64,000 bases of DNA from JANWHZ01 sp035758575 (GCA_035758575.1 DASTXH010000017.1:1-64000), one strand, 5' to 3'. Shown: positions 32,353-41,236, counted from the first letter of the stretch. The notes: generated by a model from the sequence alone, not told the origin. Numbers and translations: made by a program.

Positions 32353-33450
32353 ATGAGCTTATCTATAGGTATCGTCGGGCTGCCAAATGTTGGCAAATCT
32401 ACCCTGTTCAACGCGCTGACCGGCAATGCGGTCTTGGCAGCAAACTACCCTTTTGCTACCATCGAGCCCAACACCGGCATCGTGCCGGTACCCGACCCTC
32501 GACTCCACGTACTAGGGGATCTCTATAAAACTGAAAAAATCGTACCCGCCACGGTAACATTCGTAGACATTGCAGGCCTGGTTGCTGGCGCCAGCCAGGG
32601 CGAGGGCCTGGGCAACCAATTTTTAAGCCATATCCGGCAAACCAATGCCATCGTACAGGTGGTGCGGGCTTTTGAAGACTCGAACATCGTGCATGTGGAT
32701 GACCGTCATGATCCCAAGCACGACATTGATGTCATCAATACCGAGCTGGTTTTAGCCGACCTGCAAACCGTAGAACGCCGCCTGCCCCGGGTAGAAAAAG
32801 AGTCACGCGCCGATGCCAAGCTGCGCCCTTACGCTGCGGCGCTCACCGAAATAAAAACGGTACTCGACCAGGGCAAGCTTGCGTATGAAGCACTCCACAC
32901 TCAACCGGCAGAAACCCGCAGCTGGCTGGAACGTGAGTTACAGCTCCTGACCGCCAAGCCAATCGTCTATTTGTTTAATGTGGACGAGGCCACCCTTACC
33001 GATGATGCCAAAAAGCAAAAACTCAGCAGCCTGGTCGCACCGGCACATTCCCTGTTCGTATGCGCCAAGCTGGAGAGCGAGCTGCAAGGTCTGGACGAAG
33101 CCGATGCGCTGGAGCTGCTGGAGAGCTATGGCGTACATGAATCCGGCCTGATGCAGCTTATTCATACCGCCTACGATACGTTGGGCCTGCAAAGCTATCT
33201 TACCGCCGGAGAGAAAGAGGTACGTGCCTGGACTATCGCCCGCGGTTCCACCGCCCCGCAAGCGGCCGGTGTGATCCACACCGATTTTGAACGTGGTTTT
33301 ATTGCAGCGCAAATAGTTGATTATGACGACCTCATAACAGCGGGCTCTGAAACTGCAGCTAAGGCTGCCGGCAAGATGCGTACCGAAGGCAAAGAGTACA
33401 TCATGCAGCCCGGCGATGTGGTTGAGTTCCGTTTCAACGTGTCAAAGTAG
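32353..33450 (+). CDS. ychF: Ribosome-associated GTPase/ATPase YchF (Obg-like)
   Basis: 365 residues, full length. G1 GLPNVGKSTLFNALTG at about 8-22, G3 DIAGLVAGASQGEGLGNQFL, then IRQTNAIVQVVRAFED, and a C-terminal TGS-like domain (from about 280) with a GFIAAQIVDYDDLI to GKEYIMQPGDVVEFRFNV ending. YchF prefers ATP and binds ribosomes. TATAAT lies 8 nt before the ATG, suggesting a leaderless mRNA. Confidence 0.97.
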   Translation: MSLSIGIVGLPNVGKSTLFNALTGNAVLAANYPFATIEPNTGIVPVPDPRLHVLGDLYKTEKIVPATVTFVDIAGLVAGASQGEGLGNQFLSHIRQTNAIVQVVRAFEDSNIVHVDDRHDPKHDIDVINTELVLADLQTVERRLPRVEKESRADAKLRPYAAALTEIKTVLDQGKLAYEALHTQPAETRSWLERELQLLTAKPIVYLFNVDEATLTDDAKKQKLSSLVAPAHSLFVCAKLESELQGLDEADALELLESYGVHESGLMQLIHTAYDTLGLQSYLTAGEKEVRAWTIARGSTAPQAAGVIHTDFERGFIAAQIVDYDDLITAGSETAAKAAGKMRTEGKEYIMQPGDVVEFRFNVSK

Positions 33451-33460
33451 CCGCCTTACC

Positions 33461-34174
33461 TTACACTGATGCTATCCCCGGAAAACGCCGGCTCATCCAC
33501 GGCACGCGGGTGTATGCGCTGATGACGGGCACCACCCGCTTCATCGCCGCCATACTTAGTTGGCCAGGCGATAGTTGTGATAGGTGATGGCCGGCATTCA
33601 GCCTCGCCCCGGCAATACCCATAAGTGTTGTGGCTGGTGACGCAACCGAGGGAGTCAATCCGGCCGGCTGCTGGCCGGTCATTTGCTGGTACTGATACTG
33701 CTGGATTGCCAGAAAAAGCTGTATCTGCCGATCCAGATGCGCCAAATGTGCCTGCTGCGCCTCTTGCCGTACCTGCTGCTGCTTCTTCACCTCTGTTATA
33801 CGGTATTGTACAAAGCCCAGCAGGCGCCGCAGCCGCGACGCATTCCAGCTCGTGAAAAGCAGCGTCTTCATGCCGGCGCTAATCTTTACCTCCGCCCCGA
33901 TAAAGCGGTGGTTGAAGTCGAACTCATTTATCATGTCGAAGCGCAGGTCTTCAATAGTCAGGAAGCTGAGGGGTTTCTTGTCGACCAGTATCAGGCGCTC
34001 GCGCGTGGCGACCAGGAGGGCGAAGCCAGCTTCGTAGAAGCCATTGACACATTCGTCAATTTCCTCCTCGGGCATCAAGACGTTGCACAATTCACTCACT
34101 TCGCTCCTCCCCCAGCCGCTAGGATTGAAACGAATGTGCTTGAGCTGCAGTTCCAGATTATTTTTGCTAATCAT
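33461..34174 (-). CDS. bPH (YokE-like) domain protein
   Basis: 237 residues without membrane segments. A helical start (EVSELCNVLMPEEEIDECVNGFY) leads to a PH-like domain: GFALLVATRERLILVDKKPL, then MINEFDFNHRFIGAEVKIS and LLFTSWNASRLRRLLGFVQ. This resembles YokE-type bacterial PH domains. The last 80 residues are Gln/Pro-rich and probably disordered. GGAGG lies upstream of the ATG. Function unknown. Confidence 0.65.
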   Translation of the reverse strand: MISKNNLELQLKHIRFNPSGWGRSEVSELCNVLMPEEEIDECVNGFYEAGFALLVATRERLILVDKKPLSFLTIEDLRFDMINEFDFNHRFIGAEVKISAGMKTLLFTSWNASRLRRLLGFVQYRITEVKKQQQVRQEAQQAHLAHLDRQIQLFLAIQQYQYQQMTGQQPAGLTPSVASPATTLMGIAGARLNAGHHLSQLSPGQLSMAAMKRVVPVISAYTRVPWMSRRFPGIASV

Positions 34175-34326
34175 GGTGCCCTTCCTCCCTCTCTGTATAG
34201 GTGCTATAAGCTATAGTAAAACAGCCTACAGAATAAGCCGTAAGAATGGTTACACCGTCTTGGCGAGCTTTGTCACACGTTCAGGGGTGCTTGCGGAAAA
34301 TGTGATATAAGCCTATACTACGTATC

Positions 34327-34983
34327 ATGCTGGCTACCTTGCGGCAAACTGCAGAACTAGTAGACTTCTTCCGAAAAAAGGGCCTCAGGGCATGCTACGA
34401 GAAGAATGATTACATAATTAAACCCGGCGAATTCCCGCCGGGTGTTTTTTATATCGTCGAGGGCCTCGTAAAAGCCTACAACGTCAGCCGGTATAACGAA
34501 GAGAATCTGCTGATTATCCGTAAAGAACACGAACTTTTTCCGCTTATATGGGCCATCACCGGCCGCGAGCGCAAAGTGATATACCAGGCGATTAGCCCGG
34601 TGACTACCCTGCGCGTCAGCCGGGAAGATTTTACCGCATTTATGCGCAGCAACCCTGACACTCTGGCGCCGCTAATGGACATGACACTAGAGATGTACCG
34701 GCTGCACAGCGAGCGGCTGATCAACCTGGAATATCGCACGGTACGCGAACGTATCATTTCGTTCCTGCTTACCATGGCAACCCGCTTTGGGCGGCAAACC
34801 GAAGATGGCGTACTGATTACCGCGCCGCTGCGTCACCAAGACATAGCCAGCTCGGTCAACTCATCGCGCGAAACCACCAGCCGCGAGCTGGCCATTATGG
34901 TGCGTAAAGGGTTACTGGGCCGCTCATCATCACGTATTGTGCTGCGCGATATAAAAGCGCTGCGTGCCTATATCAGCAAATAG
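34327..34983 (+). CDS. Crp/Fnr-family transcriptional regulator
   Basis: 218 residues: a cyclic-nucleotide-binding-like beta barrel (YIIKPGEFPPGVFYIVEGLVKAYN at about 25-48), a long dimerisation helix and a Crp-type winged helix (LRHQDIASSVNSSRETTSRELAIMVRKG). The barrel lacks the RxS phosphate-binding cassette of cAMP receptors and has no N-terminal Cys cluster for FeS, so the signal is unknown. Promoter TTGCGG, 17 nt, TATACT, then 7 nt to the ATG: probably leaderless. Confidence 0.88.
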   Translation: MLATLRQTAELVDFFRKKGLRACYEKNDYIIKPGEFPPGVFYIVEGLVKAYNVSRYNEENLLIIRKEHELFPLIWAITGRERKVIYQAISPVTTLRVSREDFTAFMRSNPDTLAPLMDMTLEMYRLHSERLINLEYRTVRERIISFLLTMATRFGRQTEDGVLITAPLRHQDIASSVNSSRETTSRELAIMVRKGLLGRSSSRIVLRDIKALRAYISK

Positions 34984-34987
34984 GCTC

Positions 34988-35659
34988 TTACGTGGTTGAG
35001 GCTGGGCGCCAATCTGCCAACATCCGCTCTATGATCTCTACCACCTTCTCGTGCGGCGGCACATCGTGCTGATCGTAATAATGATCTGTAGAGATATAAT
35101 CTTCGACCACATTCAAACAAAAGATTTCATCGGCAGCCACATGTAGGCGGTCTACCGCCTTCACACTCGCCAGCGGCGTGGCCACAATCAGCCGTTTGAT
35201 GGCCACTGGCTTCAGGAATGCGACTGCGACATCAAAGGCAAACCCGCTCGCCAGGCCGTCTGACACAACGATAACATTCTGTCCTTCGAGTAAACGCTTG
35301 TCGATGGTCCGGCCGTTGCCAGTTGCGTGGTTGAGATTACTGAGACGCGTCAGCTTTTCCTGTTCGATATACTGATAATATTCACCGATAAGCTCATCGA
35401 TCTCGCCGGGCGAATACGCCGTGTTGTAGGATAACGACCCGTCTTGTGAGATGCCAGCAACTGCGTCTGGTTCGCGCGGCAGGGTTATTTCCTCGGTTAG
35501 CAGCATGGACAGTACGCAGCGCAGCGCTCCGGCAATTTGCGCCCCTACCACCGCTCCGCCGTCGCTGAGCGCCACCACAGCACATGGCTGTCCGTGATAC
35601 TTCGGCGCAATCTGACTGGCGAGCATACGACCAGCCTGCGTTCTGCTAGCAAAATACAT
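34988..35659 (-). CDS. Phosphoribosyltransferase-family protein
   Basis: About 223 residues. VIVVSDGLASGFAFDVAVAFL matches the PRPP-binding loop of type I phosphoribosyltransferases (usual VxxxDDxxxTG), with one acidic residue replaced by Ser and Thr by Ser. AVVALSDGGAVVGAQIAGAL resembles the first substrate loop. Substrate is unknown. ATG at 35659 is preferred over a GTG one codon upstream, because TACACT lies 7 nt before it. It converges with the Crp/Fnr gene with a 4-bp gap. Confidence 0.7.
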   Translation of the reverse strand: MYFASRTQAGRMLASQIAPKYHGQPCAVVALSDGGAVVGAQIAGALRCVLSMLLTEEITLPREPDAVAGISQDGSLSYNTAYSPGEIDELIGEYYQYIEQEKLTRLSNLNHATGNGRTIDKRLLEGQNVIVVSDGLASGFAFDVAVAFLKPVAIKRLIVATPLASVKAVDRLHVAADEIFCLNVVEDYISTDHYYDQHDVPPHEKVVEIIERMLADWRPASTT

Positions 35660-35691
35660 CACCTCTAGTGTACCACCCCCGATGGAATGCG

Positions 35692-36426
35692 CTAGTGCTT
35701 TGTCGGCTGGGACGCTAGACGTAGCAGGTAGAATCGCTCACGATTACCTTTTGCTCCTGGCACAGCCGAATCCGCTTTGTCGATGATCACAAATCGGCCG
35801 CGTACCCACTGCTCAAAATCCTGCAGCACATCACGCCGCATTCGGTCATTCTTGATGACACCATGGTGCTTGATGTTGCTCGCGCCGGCCTCAAATTGGG
35901 GTTTCACCATGGCTACTACATCAGTTCGAGGTGTCACTAATGTGGCGATGTGCGGCAAAATAGCCCGCAAAGAAATAAACGATACATCCATCACCACTGC
36001 GTCAATACGCTCATGGGCTACAAAGTCTCGAATATCGGTCTTTTCATGAAGCTCTATGCGTGGATTTCCATGCAGACTAGAATGTAGCTGGTCGGTGCCT
36101 ACGTCTACTGCGATAACCTTCTGGGCACCGTGCTGTAATACATAGTCGGTAAAACCACCAGTAGAACTGCCCACGTCCAGCACAGTTTTCCCCATAAAAT
36201 CCACATGAAACAGTTGTGCTACGCTCGCCAGCTTCAACCCGGCCCGGCTCACATATTGCTGGCTGACGTGCAAGGCTACTGTGTCTTCACGCGCCACCAA
36301 TAGCCCTGTTTTTGTGGCGATTTTGCCATTTACGGTCACTTTACCCAACCGGATATAGCTTTCCGCCTGGCTGCGCGTCGGCGTCAGCCCGCGTGCCGTC
36401 ATCGCCTGGTCAAGCCGCTGTTTCAT
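35692..36426 (-). CDS. tlyA: TlyA-family rRNA 2'-O-methyltransferase
   Basis: 244 residues. An N-terminal S4 RNA-binding domain (LDQAMTARGLTPTRSQAESYIRLGKVTVNG) is followed by an FtsJ-like methyltransferase with the SAM motif VLDVGSSTGGFTDYVLQHGA. TlyA proteins methylate C1409 of 16S (and in some species C1920 of 23S) rRNA. It follows efp after 17 bp and uses SAM; SAH recycling genes lie about 3 kb away. Confidence 0.92.
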   Translation of the reverse strand: MKQRLDQAMTARGLTPTRSQAESYIRLGKVTVNGKIATKTGLLVAREDTVALHVSQQYVSRAGLKLASVAQLFHVDFMGKTVLDVGSSTGGFTDYVLQHGAQKVIAVDVGTDQLHSSLHGNPRIELHEKTDIRDFVAHERIDAVVMDVSFISLRAILPHIATLVTPRTDVVAMVKPQFEAGASNIKHHGVIKNDRMRRDVLQDFEQWVRGRFVIIDKADSAVPGAKGNRERFYLLRLASQPTKH

Positions 36427-36443
36427 GGCGCTCTCTGTACGCC

Positions 36444-37010
36444 TTAGTCCTTAACGCGTTCGCGGTAGGTGAAGTTGGTGGTATCAACCGAAATAAGATC
36501 ACCGGTCTTAATGAATGCTGGCACTTTGATAGTAATACCGGTTTCGAGCGTAGCGTCCTTTGTAATAGAAGTACTGGTATCACCCTTCACCACGGTTTCA
36601 GTGTAGGTTACTTTCAGCGGCACATTCTTTGGCAGTTCAACATTGATAGGACGGCCCTCGAACAATTGTATGGTTACACGGTCGCCTTCTTTCATAAGGC
36701 CGGCACTGTCGCCCACCAATTCCGCAGGCACCTCGAACTGCTCGAAGGTGTCTTCGTTCATGAAGTAGAATGTAGCGGTATCGCGGTACAGATACTGTAC
36801 GCCCTGGTTCGACACATCAGCGCTGTCGAGCTGCTCGTTGCCCTTGAAGGTCTTTTCCAGTACCTTCCCGTCAATCAGGCTCTTGATGCGCACATTCACG
36901 ATGGAGCCGCCACGGCCCATCACTTTTTGGGCATAGTCCACCACCCGATACGGCACGCCGTCCATCTGGAACAGGGCGCCTTTTCGTAGATCAGTGATGC
37001 TTAATGCCAT
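36444..37010 (-). CDS. efp: Translation elongation factor P
   Basis: 188 residues, three EF-P domains. It relieves ribosome stalling at proline runs. The tip loop in domain I reads KVMGRGGSI: the position of the modified Lys (E. coli, KPGKG) is Arg. Domains II (DTFEQFEVP region) and III with the GITIKVPAFIKTGDLISVDT signature are intact. AAGGAGG precedes the ATG. It lies in a unit with a hypothetical gene upstream and tlyA downstream. Confidence 0.96.
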   Translation of the reverse strand: MALSITDLRKGALFQMDGVPYRVVDYAQKVMGRGGSIVNVRIKSLIDGKVLEKTFKGNEQLDSADVSNQGVQYLYRDTATFYFMNEDTFEQFEVPAELVGDSAGLMKEGDRVTIQLFEGRPINVELPKNVPLKVTYTETVVKGDTSTSITKDATLETGITIKVPAFIKTGDLISVDTTNFTYRERVKD

Positions 37011-37019
37011 ATGTCCTCC

Positions 37020-37352
37020 TTAGCTCAGACATTCTATAAGATTATCCAGTAATGTAGAAAACTCAACAACTTCTACGGCGCTGAAAACACCGGACTCGCT
37101 GGCCGCCAAGACACCCTGTCGTACCGTATCAGCATAGGCATGAGCCGTTTTAGCGTGCAGTTGCTGGTCGTGCCGGTTCTCGGCATATTCATAATCCCGC
37201 GCCTCAAGCCGCAGGTCGATGACCTGCATTTTAAGTGACGACGCAATGTCGCGCGGGCGGGGCGCCAGTTCCGCCATATCTATGCCGGACAGCGCCCGTA
37301 GCATGTAATTTTCCAGTTGCCGAGCAATGCCGTACGGTGATGAAGATTGCAT
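37020..37352 (-). CDS. Hypothetical helical protein upstream of efp
   Basis: 110 residues, mostly helical and acidic, soluble. A SLKMQVIDLRLEARDYEYAENRH stretch could be a coiled coil. No family recognised. TACAAT lies 7 nt before the ATG. It ends 9 bp before efp and probably provides its promoter. Confidence 0.6.
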   Translation of the reverse strand: MQSSSPYGIARQLENYMLRALSGIDMAELAPRPRDIASSLKMQVIDLRLEARDYEYAENRHDQQLHAKTAHAYADTVRQGVLAASESGVFSAVEVVEFSTLLDNLIECLS

Positions 37353-37394
37353 ATCCTCTATTGTACAGGCCTGCCAGCGCCTTTTGGTAGCTGC

Positions 37395-37598
37395 TTAGTT
37401 ATTAGCCACGAATGCCAAGAGACCGATATGGCGAGCGCGCTTGATAGCACGCGCCAAGTGGCGCTGCTGGCTCTCGGTCAGACCCGTCTTCTTGCGGGTC
37501 TCAATTTGACCATATACGTTTACATAGCGCTGCAAGGTCTTGAAGTCCTTGTAGTCAAAATATGCAACATCTGTCCGTGATTTGAAAATCTTTGCCAT
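37395..37598 (-). CDS. rpsR: 30S ribosomal protein bS18
   Basis: 67 residues with VAYFDYKDFKTLQRYVNVYGQI and TGLTESQQRHLARAIKRARHIGLLAFV, both bS18 signatures. Third gene of rpsF-ssb-rpsR, but separated from ssb by 250 bp of structured sequence. Confidence 0.97.
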   Translation of the reverse strand: MAKIFKSRTDVAYFDYKDFKTLQRYVNVYGQIETRKKTGLTESQQRHLARAIKRARHIGLLAFVANN

Positions 37599-37848
37599 AG
37601 TAGATAAACGGAGACAAACCCTTGCAGGGTTTTTCTCGTCGGAGCTGGCGAAATAAATTCGCCTCCGCCTTTCAGGCGGACCGCTCCTGCTCTTTTCCCC
37701 GTTTCTTCTCCTTCCTTCAAAAAATATTTAAGTGCCTTGCCTCCGACGCGCTCCGGGAAGAGCAGCGACCGGTTCGCCTGAAAGGCGAATTCGGATTTAC
37801 TCCGAAAGGGAGCGATGAGAAACCCGCTTTAGCGGGTGTCTCATATGG
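37599..37848 (-). repeat. Structured ssb-rpsR intergenic region
   Basis: 250 bp without a convincing gene. CGCCTTTCAGGCG (37668-37680) is the reverse complement of 37772-37784; CTGCTCTT (37687-37694) pairs with AAGAGCAG (37758-37765), so two arms of about 35 nt form one long imperfect helix. Local hairpins include GGCGAA/TTCGCC (near 37647), TCCGCC/GGCGGA (near 37667) and ACCCGC/GCGGGT (near 37822) right after ssb. Possibly an attenuator or processing site between ssb and rpsR. Confidence 0.6.
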
Positions 37849-38307
37849 CTAAAATGGGATCTCGTCGAGATTGATCGAGCCGTCAACATCATTGATGACG
37901 GTATCGTCGTTCGACGCTTTGCCCTTTGGCTGTGATGAGGCACCACCACCATTGCCGCCACCCTCACCACCGCGACCATCTACGAAGTTGAAATCCTCAA
38001 CGATTACTTCGACCTTCGAACGCTTTTGGCCGCTTTCTTTATCTTCCCAGCTCCGCTGGTCAAGGCGTCCGCTTACCAATATGGCGCGACCCTTGCCCAG
38101 GTACTGGGCGATAATTTCACCTGGTTTACCCCATGCCACACAGTCGATATAGCTGACGCTCTCCTGCTGTGTGCCATCTTGCCCGCGCCATGTACGGTTT
38201 ACTGCCAGCGAAAAGCTGGTAACGCTTTGGCCGCTTGGCGTGGTACGCGTCTCTGGGTCCCTGGTAAGGTTGCCCATGAGAATCACCTTGTTAAATCCCT
38301 TTGCCAT
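37849..38307 (-). CDS. ssb: Single-stranded DNA-binding protein
   Basis: 152 residues. The OB fold shows FNKVILMGNLTRDPETRTTPSGQSV, FSLAVNRTW and YIDCVAWGKPGEIIAQYLGKG. A Gly-rich linker (GGEGGGNGGG) leads to the acidic tip LDEIPF, which recruits repair and replication proteins. AGGAGGGG precedes the ATG. Between rpsF and rpsR as in most bacteria. Confidence 0.97.
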   Translation of the reverse strand: MAKGFNKVILMGNLTRDPETRTTPSGQSVTSFSLAVNRTWRGQDGTQQESVSYIDCVAWGKPGEIIAQYLGKGRAILVSGRLDQRSWEDKESGQKRSKVEVIVEDFNFVDGRGGEGGGNGGGASSQPKGKASNDDTVINDVDGSINLDEIPF

Positions 38308-38340
38308 GATTCCCCTCCTGGCTGATGTTATCCGACCGTT

Positions 38341-38718
38341 TTACGCTTCCGCGTCTTTTTCTTCCGTAGATTCACCGCGCTCGGCAGCCTTCTTAGCTTT
38401 CTCGGCCTTGGCAGCTTCTGCCTTGGCGATAGCTTTCAGGTCCGGGCGGGTGATCAAGAAACGAATTACCTCATCGGTAATATTGAGCGTGCTTTCTACC
38501 TTCTGCACGTTTTCTGACGGCAGCTCTACGGTATAAAACACGTAGACGGCGTAATCATTCTTCTTGATCGGGTACGCCAGCTTACGCTTGCCCCAGTTAT
38601 CGGTATTGACGATTTTGGCGCCGTTGTCAGCGAAAATCTTCTCTACACGCTTGCTTGCCTTTCCCAGATCAATCTCTAGGTCAGGATGATACAGCACGGC
38701 AACTTCGTATTGATGCAC
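38341..38718 (-). CDS. rpsF: 30S ribosomal protein bS6
   Basis: 125 residues, start GTG behind AAAGGAGAA. YEVAVLYHPDLEID, the NWGKRKLAYPIKKNDYAVYVFYTVEL strand-helix region and INITDEVIRFLI-type end are family signatures. A Lys/Ala/Glu tail of about 30 residues follows. It binds bS18 in the 30S platform. The promoter and a 70-nt leader with a TGCA-stem hairpin lie upstream, where the S6:S18 autoregulatory element occurs in other bacteria. Confidence 0.96.
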   Translation of the reverse strand: MHQYEVAVLYHPDLEIDLGKASKRVEKIFADNGAKIVNTDNWGKRKLAYPIKKNDYAVYVFYTVELPSENVQKVESTLNITDEVIRFLITRPDLKAIAKAEAAKAEKAKKAAERGESTEEKDAEA

Positions 38719-38783
38719 GAGGTTCTCCTTTGGTTATAGCCTGCACTCACCATGTGGATGCAAACCGAGTTAATGATGGGCTC

Positions 38784-38812
38784 ATTATACTATATTCACC
38801 CCTGTTGAGCAA
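38784..38812 (-). promoter_or_regulatory. Promoter of the rpsF-ssb-rpsR operon
   Basis: Minus strand TTGCTC (38812-38807), 17-nt spacer, TATAAT (38789-38784). Confidence 0.82.
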
Positions 38813-38894
38813 GAGGCGCAGATACCGGCATACCGCCTAAGGTTTTATTTACGACGAAACATTGTTGCCGTTACGTCCCGTCTGCTATGATGCG

Positions 38895-39866
38895 ATGGTG
38901 GGTACGCATCCTATCGTTATATCTGGGTCCATCGCCATCGACCGTATTATGAATTTCCAGGGCCGGTACGCCGACCACATCCGCCCCGAGAAAATTGATT
39001 CGCTTTCTATTTCAATCTTTATACAAAATCTGACTGATGCACATGGCGGCGTCGGCGCCAACATCGCCTATTCGCTGGCGCTACTGGGTGAAACGCCCAT
39101 CTTATTGGGCGCCGTCGGCAAGGACGGCTTGCTCTACATGGAAGAACTGGCCCACCAGGGCGTGGACATCACCCACGTGTTTGAAAGTAAGCTCCCTACC
39201 GCTACTTTTACCGTGCTTACCGACAGCGATCAAAACCAAGTGGGCGGCTTTTACCCCGGCGCGATGTTCGATAGCAGCACGCTTACCCTGGAACATTGGA
39301 AAGATGCCGCGCCCATAGTGGTAGTATCGCCCCACGACCCAAAAGCCATGAAACGCCAGGTTGCCGAGTGCAAAAAATGGTCGCTGCGCTTGTGCTACGA
39401 CATCGGCCAACAAGTCAGCAACATCCCCGCCGAAGACTTATTAGCCGGCATGCAGACGGCAGAAATGCTTATCTTGAACGATTATGAGCTGACTACCTTC
39501 AGCCAAAAAGTGGGTGTCAGCATCGCAGATATCAAGAAAAAAGTGCCGGTCGTGATCACCACGCTCGGCAAAGATGGATCTGTTATTGAAGGTGCGCGCA
39601 TACCTACATCCATCCAGGTAGGCGCTGCAACGGTCAAGCATGTTGCTGACCCTACTGGTGCGGGCGACGCATATCGCAGCGGGCTTTTGTACGGCCTAGC
39701 GCGGGACTGGCCGCTGAAGGCTTGTGCCCAGCTGGGAGCAATTTGCGGCGCATACGCCGTAGAATCGTTGGGCACTCAAGCGCACAGCTGGACGCCCGCG
39801 GAAATTACCGACCGGTACGAGCAGACGTTTTCCGAACCACTACCAAGTGTATTACACGATAAATAA
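38895..39866 (+). CDS. adoK: PfkB-family adenosine kinase
   Basis: About 323 residues. SGSIAIDRIMNFQGRYADHI followed by a SLSISIFIQNL segment and GGVGANIAYSLALLG closely resembles mycobacterial adenosine kinase, as does GGFYPGAMFDSS; the PfkB catalytic loop is DPTGAGDAYRSGLLYG. It would convert adenosine to AMP. The gene ends 13 bp before ahcY, whose product releases adenosine, which strongly supports this substrate. TATGAT at 38886-38891 puts transcription start at the ATG/GTG pair 38895/38898, so the mRNA is probably leaderless. Confidence 0.85.
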   Translation: MVGTHPIVISGSIAIDRIMNFQGRYADHIRPEKIDSLSISIFIQNLTDAHGGVGANIAYSLALLGETPILLGAVGKDGLLYMEELAHQGVDITHVFESKLPTATFTVLTDSDQNQVGGFYPGAMFDSSTLTLEHWKDAAPIVVVSPHDPKAMKRQVAECKKWSLRLCYDIGQQVSNIPAEDLLAGMQTAEMLILNDYELTTFSQKVGVSIADIKKKVPVVITTLGKDGSVIEGARIPTSIQVGAATVKHVADPTGAGDAYRSGLLYGLARDWPLKACAQLGAICGAYAVESLGTQAHSWTPAEITDRYEQTFSEPLPSVLHDK

Positions 39867-39879
39867 TTAAGGAGACAGC

Positions 39880-41169
39880 ATGGCTGACTATAAGGTCAAA
39901 GACATTGCCCTGGCGGACTGGGGACGCAAAGAAATAACACTCGCTGAAAAAGAAATGCCGGGCCTCATGAGCCTTCGTGCCGAATACAAGGGCAAGAAGC
40001 CGCTACAAGGCGCGCGCATCGTAGGATGTCTGCATATGACCATTCAGACCGCCGTACTTATTGAAACACTTGTGGAGCTTGGCGCCGACGTACGCTGGTC
40101 TTCGTGCAACATTTTCAGCACCCAAGATCATGCCGCAGCCGCCATTGCCAAAGCCGGCATACCGGTCTTTGCCTGGAAAGGCGAAACCGAAGAAGAATAC
40201 TGGTGGTGTGTCGAAGAAAGCCTGAAATACCCCGACGGCAAAGGTCCAAATCTGCTGTTGGATGACGGCGGCGACCTGACGCAGCTGGTGCACACCAAGC
40301 ACCCGGAATTATTGAAAGATATAAAAGGTGTCAGCGAAGAAACAACTACCGGCGTGCATCATCTGTACCAAATGCTCACCAACAAGAACCTGAAAATCCC
40401 CGCTATCAATGTGAATGACTCCGTCACTAAGAGCAAATTCGACAACAAATACGGCTGCCGCGAATCACTGGTAGACGGCATCAAGCGCGCTACCGACGTA
40501 ATGCTGGCTGGCAAAGTTGCCGTAGTCGCTGGCTATGGCGATGTTGGCAAAGGCTGCGCGCAGTCGCTGGATACCTACGGCTGCCGCGTGCTTGTCACCG
40601 AAGTTGACCCCATCTGCGCCCTGCAGGCCATGATGGAAGGCTACGAAGTAACCACCATGGAAGAAGCCGTAAAAGAAGGCGATATTTTTGTCACCACCAC
40701 CGGCTGCAAAGACATTATTACCTTAGAACATATGGAGCGCATGAAAGATACGGCCATCGTCTGCAACATCGGCCACTTCGATGTCGAAATCCAGGTAGGA
40801 CGGCTCGAAAAAGCCAAAGGCGTCAAAAAGGAAGAAGTCAAACCACAGGTTGATCTGTATACCTTCCCCGACGGCCATCGCATCATCCTGCTGGCGTCCG
40901 GCCGGTTAGTGAACCTGGGCTGCGCTACGGGCCACCCATCGTTCGTGATGAGCAACTCGTTCACCAACCAGGTGTTGGCACAGCTGGAGCTTTGGACAAA
41001 GCAATATGATCTCGGCGTACACCGTCTACCCAAAGAACTGGACGAGAAAGTTGCACGCTTGCATGTAGAGGCACTCGGCGGCAAGCTGACCGCACTGTCG
41101 ACCGACCAAGCCGAATACCTAGGTCTTGCCAAGGGCGGCCCTTACAAGCCAGAGCACTACCGCTACTAG
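39880..41169 (+). CDS. ahcY: Adenosylhomocysteinase
   Basis: 429 residues, full length. It splits S-adenosylhomocysteine into adenosine and homocysteine using bound NAD. CNIFSTQDHAAAAIA, NVNDSVTKSKFDNKYGCRESL, the NAD-binding GYGDVGKGCAQSL and the conserved C-terminal KPEHYRY are all present. AAGGAG precedes the ATG, and it is translated from the same message as the adenosine kinase. It removes the product inhibitor of SAM-dependent methyltransferases such as TlyA. Confidence 0.98.
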   Translation: MADYKVKDIALADWGRKEITLAEKEMPGLMSLRAEYKGKKPLQGARIVGCLHMTIQTAVLIETLVELGADVRWSSCNIFSTQDHAAAAIAKAGIPVFAWKGETEEEYWWCVEESLKYPDGKGPNLLLDDGGDLTQLVHTKHPELLKDIKGVSEETTTGVHHLYQMLTNKNLKIPAINVNDSVTKSKFDNKYGCRESLVDGIKRATDVMLAGKVAVVAGYGDVGKGCAQSLDTYGCRVLVTEVDPICALQAMMEGYEVTTMEEAVKEGDIFVTTTGCKDIITLEHMERMKDTAIVCNIGHFDVEIQVGRLEKAKGVKKEEVKPQVDLYTFPDGHRIILLASGRLVNLGCATGHPSFVMSNSFTNQVLAQLELWTKQYDLGVHRLPKELDEKVARLHVEALGGKLTALSTDQAEYLGLAKGGPYKPEHYRY

Positions 41170-41182
41170 AACGGATGCGATG

Positions 41183-41216
41183 AAAAAGAGTGCGCCGAAG
41201 TGGCGCACTCTTTTTT
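41183..41216. terminator. Bidirectional terminator between ahcY and ftsK
   Basis: AAAGAGTGCGCC/GGCGCACTCTTT hairpin with an A-run before and T-run after it. Confidence 0.9.
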
Positions 41217-41236
41217 ATGTAGCTTGAATACGTTAA

